A DNA stretch of 14,257 nt, from assembly GCA_024640665.1 (NCBI GenBank), contig JAHEEO010000057.1, positions 1 through 14,257 of the forward strand. Reading direction: 5' to 3'. Positions 1 through 6,171 of the stretch are shown one piece after another. Origin of the DNA: Rhodospirillales bacterium. Its GTDB lineage: Bacteria > Pseudomonadota > Gammaproteobacteria > Steroidobacterales > Rariloculaceae. Below the pieces are notes generated by a model, which saw only the letters and a program-made list of their open reading frames with translations, was not told where the DNA came from and searched no databases. Every line of letters starts with the position of its first letter. Position 1 is the stretch's first letter. The position numbers were made by a program, and so were the translations under genes.

Positions 1-2038
1 TCAATGCAACGGTTAGGGCGCGCTGCACCGGGTTTGGATTGGAGCCGCCTCGGCCAAGCAACAAAGTGACGGGAATCGTGCCGGAATCAATTGTCAGCGG
101 AGCTTGCAGTGCTGGCGTCATTGTCCAAGTAGTCGCCGGTTGATTTTTTGAAACAGACACATTGCTCTGAAAGCCGCTGGGAGGCGTTCGCGAGAGGTAA
201 GGTCTGGGTCCTTCATCAAATCCATTCGGGTCAACGGTCGACGTGTCGAGCAAGTAGAGTGTTTTCGTGCCGCTGCTCGGCACCTGCGAAGCAGATACGA
301 TAATGTCGGGAGCGTTCGCTACGGCCCCAATGCCATTGGGATTGGTGATTGTCGCGATGTTTGCAATGATATCCCCGGGGCTCGCGCTGCCGAAAATCGC
401 GGCATCGATTACAACTGTAGTGCTGGAGTTCGCAGCAACCGAAATATTGGAGATGTCGACGAAGCCGTTACCGTTCGCACCTGTGCCGCTGCCGGTTGAT
501 GCATTAGTGCTGCCGGGCGGCATCGATACGATCGAATAGCTGCTGATAAACGTGGGTATGTCGTCGGTAACAGATACGCCGGAGGCGGCAATCCCGGCGG
601 TTTCGGTTAGCGTAATGGTGTAGCGCAAAGTGTCGCCAGGGTCTGCATCGCCGCCGTCGATATCAACGACGGATTTGGTCGAAGTAGAAAGGTCGCTCGC
701 GACGACAATTGCGGAGTCGGCGCTGTCGTTGTTACTGAGATCAGTATCGACACTGTCGGATGAAACGCTGGCTGTATTTGTAACGCTTGGTGCGGCCGCG
801 GAATCAATGTCTACCGAGAGCGTGATATCAGGCAGTGCCGCTCCAGAGCTCAGGGGGCCGGGATGAGTGCAAGTGACGTCAGCGCCGCTGGCTGCACACG
901 CCCAACCAGTGCCTGTGGCGCCCGCGAAAGATAAACCAGCCGGCAGAGTGTCGGTAACGACAATCGGCGTCACTTCTGACTCCGGCCCATTGTTGGTTAC
1001 AGAGATGAAATACTGTTCGGTACTACCAACGCTGAAATTTCCGCTATGCGTTTTGGAAATTTGCAGGTCGACAATTGGGTCGGTCGTGAAACTGATAACG
1101 GCTGCGCTCAGCAGTACCAAATCGGACCCGGAGCTATATGTCATCGTAGCTGACGTATCTCCGGCCGTGAGGAGGGGGCTCACGTCGTACGTATCTACAT
1201 CGACGCCGTGGCTCGTTGTAGAACCCAACGTGTTCACGGTGCCATCAAACTGTTGAACTGAGGGCGAACTGGCCGGCGGTACAAGACCATCGTCGAGTAA
1301 GCTGCCGTTAAAGGTCAGGCTTTCCGAGAACCCACCCGAAGCGCCGGAGTTTTGCGGATCGCCTTCCCAGGTGATGGGAGTGACTTTGCCGTTAATCGAA
1401 GTGGGTGGAATTCGGAAAGTATCCACGATGATACTGATGGCGTTTGCTCGGAAAAGCCGAAATCCATCGAATACGTTCACAGCGCGAAGGTCTTCGGATG
1501 CGTCCTCATAAACTACGATCAGGCTCCATCCTGAAACCACCGCCTGAACGCCGCAGTAAAGATTGCCATTGTTGACTGTGAGGCTGGAGAAAGTGTACGT
1601 GCCGTTACCGTTAACTATTCCCGTAACGTCTGCAAAACCTGAAAAGAATTCGTAGTTAGTTCCGTTGTATGGAAATGTATCGGAGAAACTTCGAGCAGCA
1701 GTGACTGTGTTGCCATTGAGTTGAACTGTGTTGTCCGCGGCCGATCCTGAGCCAGCCCAATAGAGGTACGCGGCTCGAATCATTGCGCTGCCTGGGATAG
1801 CTGCAATGGACGCTGTGCTGGATCCATTCAGCGAGCATGCATTGCTGGTATTCGGTGCGCTGCGCAAACTGCCGCCAGTGGACTGGTAATTGACGTGGCC
1901 GACAAAGTTCTGAAACAGGGTAATCGGGGTCTGCGCCGCTGCTGGCGCGGTTGCGAGGCACAAACAGGCGAGCACCGCCGCAGAAATGAATCTACAGGCG
2001 AACCTCGGCGCCAACCTCGAAAGGACATATATCCTCAT
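1..2038 (-). CDS. Secreted DUF11-repeat surface protein, C-terminus beyond left edge
   Basis: A minus-strand frame stays open from ATG at 2038 to base 1, giving about 679 residues with no stop, so the C-terminus is missing. The start MRIYVLSRLAPRF is followed by a hydrophobic stretch and an APAAAQ cleavage site near residue 35, a Sec signal peptide. Residues about 40-315 form an N-terminal domain (AYLYWAGSG near 90) like those that precede DUF11 repeats. Residues about 318-445 are a DUF11 repeat: VDLQISKTHSG, VTNNGPESE, VVTDTLPAGLSF, then a Ser/Asn/Asp-rich end. Residues about 446-580 are a divergent second repeat (DGGDADPGDTLRYTITLTET). From about 585 comes the YLL...LSRTPPSG...TWTMTPAL...IPVTLLL pattern often seen late in such proteins. 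DUF11 repeats are Ig-like beta domains of exported proteins; the ligand is unknown. A GGA five bases before the ATG is the only ribosome-site candidate. The role is inferred to be cell surface or extracellular. Confidence 0.85.
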   Translation of the reverse strand, partial: MRIYVLSRLAPRFACRFISAAVLACLCLATAPAAAQTPITLFQNFVGHVNYQSTGGSLRSAPNTSNACSLNGSSTASIAAIPGSAMIRAAYLYWAGSGSAADNTVQLNGNTVTAARSFSDTFPYNGTNYEFFSGFADVTGIVNGNGTYTFSSLTVNNGNLYCGVQAVVSGWSLIVVYEDASEDLRAVNVFDGFRLFRANAISIIVDTFRIPPTSINGKVTPITWEGDPQNSGASGGFSESLTFNGSLLDDGLVPPASSPSVQQFDGTVNTLGSTTSHGVDVDTYDVSPLLTAGDTSATMTYSSGSDLVLLSAAVISFTTDPIVDLQISKTHSGNFSVGSTEQYFISVTNNGPESEVTPIVVTDTLPAGLSFAGATGTGWACAASGADVTCTHPGPLSSGAALPDITLSVDIDSAAAPSVTNTASVSSDSVDTDLSNNDSADSAIVVASDLSTSTKSVVDIDGGDADPGDTLRYTITLTETAGIAASGVSVTDDIPTFISSYSIVSMPPGSTNASTGSGTGANGNGFVDISNISVAANSSTTVVIDAAIFGSASPGDIIANIATITNPNGIGAVANAPDIIVSASQVPSSGTKTLYLLDTSTVDPNGFDEGPRPYLSRTPPSGFQSNVSVSKNQPATTWTMTPALQAPLTIDSGTIPVTLLLGRGGSNPNPVQRALTVAL

Positions 2039-2277
2039 CGCAATCCATGCGGTATGGGTCTGCCGCTCGTCATTGAGCGGGACAATTCCAATAGGTGGGA
2101 GCCGGCAAGTGCTGAATACCAGCAGAGCGCTCCCGAACCAGGAGTCAGTCTCTAACATAATGGAATAGGCGTCTGAGATTCAGTTCACACGGTGGGGCGT
2201 GGCTGTCTTGGGTTCACGGGGCCGATAGCCGTGTTCTTAGCGCCAACCGTGCGCTTTGCCCCGGTGCAGATGCAGTT

Positions 2278-3912
2278 CTATTGCGACTGGCGAAGGGCAT
2301 CCATGACGACGTCCCAAAATGGCCACCGTTCCTGCAGAAGTGCGGCAGCAGTGCTGACGGTACCGCCGTTCTCGAACAGCAGATAGTTGGTCTCGTCCGG
2401 TTCGAAGACTGGCCACGTCGGCAGGCCGGTCATATACGGAGTGCCTGTGGTTGCGAAAGCCACCCAAAGACTCGACATGATTGCGCCGAGCCTATGGTCG
2501 TCCGGTGCAGCGGGATCGGGCAAGGCTTGGATATTATCGAATACGTACGGGATCTCGGCTGCATGATAGGCGCCGAGTTCGGCGCTCTGCGGGCCGGGAG
2601 GAGAATGCGCAAAATAGTATAGGAATGCGTTCTGCCCAGCGCGGCGAGTTTGCTTAGCCCAAGTGACCATCTGCCAGCCAAACCAGTAATCCCGGAATGC
2701 TTCGAAGGCAGATCGCTGCAGGTTGTCGGCTGGATAAATAGACAAGAAAGCCGCACTGAGATCACCGTAATTTGTTGTTGTCAATGCAGTATAGGTCTCG
2801 ACATCCGGCGGTATGAATGCAGGCGTGACCAGCGTGGTGGCTTCGTTGGCATTGAAGCCTAACAGTGTGGGTACTCGGTGCTGTCTTCCAGCGGCGAACG
2901 ATTCGTAGGGTTGTTCTGGAACTGCCCAGCCGTCGACGATTTCGTTGGTTTGAAAACCCGCTGCTTCTGCAGCTTCTAGTAGTTCCCCGCCGGGCAGCTT
3001 TCGTAGTGCCTCCAAAGACTCTGCACCAATCGTTTTGGCCAGCTGGACACCAGCGGCTGTTGCTGCATTAATGTCCGGTCGATGCTCGAGTCGAGCACCG
3101 CTTTCGCCAATGACTTTGTGAAATAGGCCCCCAGCGAGCGGCGACACAGACAACGCACTGATGCTCCATGCGCCGGCAGACTGACCAAAGAGTGTGACGT
3201 TTCCGGCATCGCCCCCAAAAGCGGCGATATTGTCCCGGATCCAGGTAAGCGCTTTTACCTGGTCGAGCAAACCGTAGTTTCCGGCCGAGTTATGCTCGGA
3301 TTCGGCCACCAACTCTGGATGAGCGAAGTAGCCAAAAACGCCTAGCCGGTAGTTGAGCGTAACGACGACAACACCCTGTGCGGCAAGATTGCTGCCTTCG
3401 TATAAATCGAGAGCGCCGCTGCCTCGTGTCAGAGCACCACCGTGGATCCATACCATAACCGGCAGATTTCCACGAGCGACATCGGGCGACCATACATTCA
3501 GATAGAGGCAGTCTTCACTGACTTCTCGTGATGGCAACAGGCGTGCGTAAAAACTGCCCGGTGGATACGGTTGCTGCATCGCATCCGGACCGAAAGCTGT
3601 TGCGAGGCGTCGCCCTTCCCAGCGGATAGGCGTTTCAGGTGGCCGCCATCGGCGACTGCCAATGGGCGCCGTGGCGTAAGGGATGCCCTTAAAGCTTGCG
3701 ACAGAACTTTGGCTATTTGCTATGGAGCCAACAAGTGTGCCCTGGGCAATTTCGACAGTCGGGGTTTCGCTGGAGATTGGATCTGGCCTCTTGAGTACGC
3801 GCGTAAACTGCGCCGGCTGCGTTAGTTTGCTGGCTATACAGCTCTGTGTCACTGTGCGCGTATCGATTCGATAAATCAAGAAATTGCACCACGCAGAAAG
3901 TCCGCGATTCAT
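2278..3912 (-). CDS. Type B carboxylesterase (alpha/beta hydrolase)
   Basis: Hydrolyses carboxylic esters; the natural substrate is not predictable. Counting from ATG 3912 (544 aa), the domain starts near residue 50 with TVEIAQGTLVG and FKGIPYATAPIG. It then shows EDCLYLNVW (near 133-141), the oxyanion-hole HGG (157-159), the nucleophile elbow GQSAG with Ser245, the acid Glu357 in GFNANEATTL, and His450 in GAYHAAEIPYVF. The catalytic triad is complete and the length is normal for the family. GQSAG replaces the commoner GESAG, a variant I regard as tolerated. The start is uncertain. GTG 3939 adds nine residues, GTG 3852 is also possible, and none has a good ribosome site. The first 45 or so residues do not look like a signal peptide although many relatives are exported. 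ATG 3912 overlaps the start of the plus-strand flavodoxin remnant. The gene is followed by a 239-base gap before the DUF11 gene on the same strand. Confidence 0.92.
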   Translation of the reverse strand: MNRGLSAWCNFLIYRIDTRTVTQSCIASKLTQPAQFTRVLKRPDPISSETPTVEIAQGTLVGSIANSQSSVASFKGIPYATAPIGSRRWRPPETPIRWEGRRLATAFGPDAMQQPYPPGSFYARLLPSREVSEDCLYLNVWSPDVARGNLPVMVWIHGGALTRGSGALDLYEGSNLAAQGVVVVTLNYRLGVFGYFAHPELVAESEHNSAGNYGLLDQVKALTWIRDNIAAFGGDAGNVTLFGQSAGAWSISALSVSPLAGGLFHKVIGESGARLEHRPDINAATAAGVQLAKTIGAESLEALRKLPGGELLEAAEAAGFQTNEIVDGWAVPEQPYESFAAGRQHRVPTLLGFNANEATTLVTPAFIPPDVETYTALTTTNYGDLSAAFLSIYPADNLQRSAFEAFRDYWFGWQMVTWAKQTRRAGQNAFLYYFAHSPPGPQSAELGAYHAAEIPYVFDNIQALPDPAAPDDHRLGAIMSSLWVAFATTGTPYMTGLPTWPVFEPDETNYLLFENGGTVSTAAALLQERWPFWDVVMDALRQSQ

Positions 3913-4090
3913 GAAAGAGATTCTCGTTTTGTATGTCACCCGGGAAGGGCAAACTGAAAAAGCCGCCCAGCGAATTTCGGCACAGCTATCGGCCGCAGGT
4001 GTCGATGTTCAGTTGGCGAATGCAAACAGTCCCGAAGCGCTCGCATCGATTGCAATCGGGCGATCGACACAGTCTAGCGATCAAAGGTAG
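3911..4090 (+). pseudogene. Truncated HemG-like flavodoxin (N-terminal remnant)
   Basis: This 59-residue ORF begins MKEILVLYVTREGQTEKAAQ. That is the start of flavodoxin-fold proteins of the menaquinone-dependent protoporphyrinogen oxidase (HemG) type: beta strand 1, then the FMN-phosphate loop T-R-E-G-Q-T, then helix 1 (RISAQLSAAGVDVQLANANSP). After ASIAIGRST, where the second half of the fold should follow, it stops at TAG 4088-4090. yaiI starts five bases later. Relatives are about 170-180 residues long, so roughly two thirds is missing. It cannot be recovered by a frameshift because the next gene follows at once, so a deletion is the simplest explanation. An upstream in-frame ATG at 3884 would add nine residues. 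The ORF may now serve only as a leader for yaiI. The identification rests on short motif similarity, and a genuine small protein cannot be excluded. Confidence 0.55.
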
Positions 4091-4095
4091 ATAGC

Positions 4096-4551
4096 ATGGA
4101 AATTTGGGTAGATGCGGACGCCTGTCCGGTCGTTATCAAGGAGATGCTATTTCGTGCAGCAAGACGCACTGGCGTGCAGTTGTCGCTCGTTGCCAATCAG
4201 CCGGTCTTTGTGCCGAAGCATCGCTCCATCAGAATGATTCAGGTGCCGTCCGGCTTTGACGTTGCCGACAACGAGATTGTAAAACGCTGCACGGCTGGCG
4301 ACTTGGTCGTTACTGCCGACATTCCGCTGGCAGCTGAAGTAATTGAAAAAGCCTGTTACGCACTCAGTCCGCGTGGAGAGCTGTTTTCGGCAAACACGAT
4401 AAAGAGCGTACTGAATATGCGCGACTTTATGGATACGATGCGGGCCAGCGGCATAGATACCGGCGGCCCGCCACCGCTCAGTTTGAGCGATCGACAGCAG
4501 TTTGCAGGACACTTGGATCGGTTGCTTGCGCAGCTAGTAACGGCTAAATAG
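4096..4551 (+). CDS. yaiI: YaiI/YqxD family protein (DUF188, UPF0178)
   Basis: A 151-residue protein matching the UPF0178 family along its whole length. Diagnostic signatures are the N-terminal WVDADACPV (Asp6, Asp8, Cys10), the middle GFDVADNEIV (Asp55, Asp58), GDLVVTADIPLA (Asp69, Asp75), SPRGELFSANTI near 91-102, and the C-terminal GIDTGGPPPLS. The family has a PIN-like fold with clustered acidic residues, which suggests metal-dependent nucleic-acid chemistry, but no activity is established to my knowledge. It is expected to be cytoplasmic, as no signal or membrane segment is visible. AAAGG about ten bases before ATG 4096 is a plausible ribosome site. It lies five bases after the truncated flavodoxin stop, so its promoter is probably upstream of or inside that remnant. 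A hairpin terminator follows directly. Confidence 0.93.
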   Translation: MEIWVDADACPVVIKEMLFRAARRTGVQLSLVANQPVFVPKHRSIRMIQVPSGFDVADNEIVKRCTAGDLVVTADIPLAAEVIEKACYALSPRGELFSANTIKSVLNMRDFMDTMRASGIDTGGPPPLSLSDRQQFAGHLDRLLAQLVTAK

Positions 4552-4553
4552 CC

Positions 4554-4580
4554 AAGGCCCGACAGATTTGCCGGGCCTTT
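4554..4580. terminator. Hairpin terminator between convergent yaiI and kbp
   Basis: A perfect 8-bp stem, AAGGCCCG (4554-4561) with CGGGCCTT (4572-4579), encloses a 10-base loop. It begins two bases after the yaiI stop. On the plus strand it ends in TTT followed by ATCG, a short T run. On the minus strand, 12 bases past the kbp stop, the trailing sequence is TTGG then CTATTT, so termination of kbp there would be weaker. The position between two convergent stops supports a shared terminator. Confidence 0.75.
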
Positions 4581-4591
4581 ATCGATCGGGG

Positions 4592-5041
4592 CTATTTATC
4601 GATGGGGATGCGAATCTTCTGGCCGGGATAGATCTTGTTCGGATCTTCGATAATGCTCTTGTTGACCTCAAAGATTTTCATGTAACTACCGGCGCTGCCC
4701 AAGAATTTCTTGGCAATTCCGCCCAGTGTATCGCCGCTGACGATTTCGTAAATTTCGAATTTTTGTTCAGGCTCTTTCGGCTTGGGCGGGGGTGCTTTGA
4801 GATCGTCAGCAATAACCTGTTTGACACCGGCTATTCCGCCTGCGGTCAGCACAGCAAGATCTCTATCTGCTTGATTGATGCAATCGCCGCAAAGTGTGAC
4901 AACGCCGTCGTCATATTTGACGTCGAGCCCTTTGATGGGTGTTAGTGTGGTTTCAAGGTGCTGTTGAATTTTCTCGGCGGCAACCTCGTCGCGATCAAAT
5001 ACTTGGCGCCCGAGATCGCGCGCGAAATCGAAAAGTCCCAT
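4592..5041 (-). CDS. kbp: Potassium-binding protein Kbp (BON-LysM, YgaU)
   Basis: At 149 residues this matches E. coli Kbp/YgaU in length and architecture. It starts with MGLFDFARDLG, the amphipathic N-terminus typical of the family, followed by a BON domain at about 20-80 (KIQQHLE, GVVTLCGDC, GIAGVKQV). A Pro/Lys linker (82-95) follows, then a LysM domain at 97-147 (YEIVSGDTLGGIAKKFLG, IFEVNKSIIEDPNKIYPGQKIRIP). In E. coli the protein is cytoplasmic, binds K+ and changes conformation on binding; the same role is inferred here. No signal peptide is visible. AGGA six bases before the ATG is a good ribosome site. Unlike the E. coli protein as I recall it, the BON domain has a CGDC pair (Cys51, Cys54). 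It lies 57 bases downstream of the amidohydrolase on the same strand and could have its own promoter in that gap. Confidence 0.92.
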   Translation of the reverse strand: MGLFDFARDLGRQVFDRDEVAAEKIQQHLETTLTPIKGLDVKYDDGVVTLCGDCINQADRDLAVLTAGGIAGVKQVIADDLKAPPPKPKEPEQKFEIYEIVSGDTLGGIAKKFLGSAGSYMKIFEVNKSIIEDPNKIYPGQKIRIPIDK

Positions 5042-5098
5042 TGGATTTCCTTTGTTTGTGTTTCGGCAAAATACTAGAGTCTATTCTAGACGATGTTT

Positions 5099-6085
5099 CT
5101 AGAGGTTGAACAACCGCAGCGCATTCGCGCCGCGGATTCGCCGGGCTGTGAGGCTCGGCAGCGCATCGACGCGGCTCAAGCAGCCTGCCATATCGCCAAT
5201 GTTATGCGGATAATCTGATCCATAAAGCACCCGATCGGCAGAGCCTGCCACCTCGATACACAAGGCCAGTGCCGAAGGGGAATACAGTACGGCGTCGTAA
5301 TAAATACGCCGTAAATACTCGCTGGGCTTTTCGTGAATGACTTCGGAAGCAGCCGGCAGATTTGCATGACATTGGTCCAGACGTCCGGCCAGATAGGGCA
5401 GCGTACCTCCGCCATGCGCGGCGATCAGCTTCAGATTTGGATAGCGATCCAGGAAGCCATCGAGGATCAGCTTTGAAAACGCAAGCGTCGTGTCGTACGT
5501 AAACCCCACCGCAGGAACCAGTCCGTAACGATCAAGGCCCATATCTTTGACACCTTGGGGTGTGGCTGGGTGAACCAGGACGGGCAAACCACGCCGATCG
5601 ATTTCTTTCCAGATCTTTGCATAAGCTGGATCCGTCAGATTGGTGCCGCTAATATTGGCAATGACCATGATGCCAACAGCACCAGATTTGATGGTGCGCT
5701 CTAGTTCTTGCAATGCAAGCAGTTCATACTGCCAGGGCAAGGACGCAAACCAGCGGATTCGATCCGGGCGTATCGTCTGCTGCTCGGCCATGGAATTGTT
5801 GACCATCTGCGCAGCCTTCAAGCTCGTTTCGGCATCTCCAAAGTAGGCGTTTGGGCAAGTGAGCGAGACTATGGCGATATCGACGCCGGCGGCGTCCATG
5901 TCTTTAATCCGCTGATCGTAGTCCCACATCGGTGTTGTGATAGTGAAGAACGGAGCGCCATGCATACAGATGACGTCTTCACCCGTTCGCGTGACTTCAC
6001 GAGTGTACTGGGGCCCCCCATTTTCTCCGAGCAGATACAGGTATTCTCGGGTCAGCATATGAGTATGTACGTCAATTACAGTCAC
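5099..6085 (-). CDS. Amidohydrolase-2 family protein, ACMSD-like decarboxylase/hydrolase
   Basis: A TIM-barrel metal enzyme of the amidohydrolase-2 group, which includes aminocarboxymuconate-semialdehyde decarboxylase (ACMSD) and resorcylate-type decarboxylases. Counting from GTG 6085 (328 aa), the metal ligands are His7 and His9 (VIDVHTHM), His172 (LPVLVHPA), His224 (LIAAHGGGTLPY) and Asp291 (VLYGSDYPHNIGD). WDYDQRIKDMDAAGVD, FASLPWQ and the C-terminal GANALRLF also fit ACMSD relatives. I chose GTG 6085 because GGAAG sits five bases upstream and family members begin right before the first histidines. GTG 6130 would add 15 residues without a good ribosome site. No kynurenine or aromatic-degradation genes flank it, so the substrate is unknown and the family assignment is firmer than the reaction. 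It is divergent from tamA and upstream of kbp. Confidence 0.88.
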   Translation of the reverse strand: MTVIDVHTHMLTREYLYLLGENGGPQYTREVTRTGEDVICMHGAPFFTITTPMWDYDQRIKDMDAAGVDIAIVSLTCPNAYFGDAETSLKAAQMVNNSMAEQQTIRPDRIRWFASLPWQYELLALQELERTIKSGAVGIMVIANISGTNLTDPAYAKIWKEIDRRGLPVLVHPATPQGVKDMGLDRYGLVPAVGFTYDTTLAFSKLILDGFLDRYPNLKLIAAHGGGTLPYLAGRLDQCHANLPAASEVIHEKPSEYLRRIYYDAVLYSPSALALCIEVAGSADRVLYGSDYPHNIGDMAGCLSRVDALPSLTARRIRGANALRLFNL

Positions 6086-6171
6086 TATTGCTTCCGTCCT
6101 GGGCGAAATAGACAATTCCAGTCTAACCACAAGGCGGCATCGCAGAAAGGCCCATCGAGTCTGTTGAGTCA
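6086..6171. promoter_or_regulatory. Divergent intergenic region, amidohydrolase / tamA
   Basis: This 86-base gap separates the divergent starts of the amidohydrolase (GTG 6085, minus) and tamA (GTG 6172, plus), so it should hold promoters for both if the starts are right. The minus-strand ribosome site GGAAG lies at 6091-6095. I see no clear -35/-10 pair and no strong operator-like palindrome. The promoter role is inferred from gene layout only. Confidence 0.35.

Noticed and set aside
867..1256. 129-residue plus-strand ORF, with others at 267-539 and 630-866
   Set aside because: All are antisense to the continuous DUF11 protein frame, whose signal peptide and repeat motifs are clear.
1945..2038. 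Possible lipoprotein signal in the DUF11 protein (VLAC in the signal peptide)
   Set aside because: The residues before Cys25 do not fit a good lipobox, and an ordinary APAAAQ cleavage site follows, so a Sec signal peptidase I site is more likely.
2039..2277. Possible small gene, promoter or terminator between the esterase and the DUF11 gene
   Set aside because: Only a weak interrupted inverted repeat (CACGG...CCGTG near 2215-2233) and no convincing -35/-10 pair or small ORF were found. A promoter for the DUF11 gene is likely somewhere here but cannot be placed.
4568..4945. 125-residue plus-strand ORF opposite kbp
   Set aside because: It starts inside the terminator hairpin and is antisense to a full-length, well-recognised BON-LysM gene.
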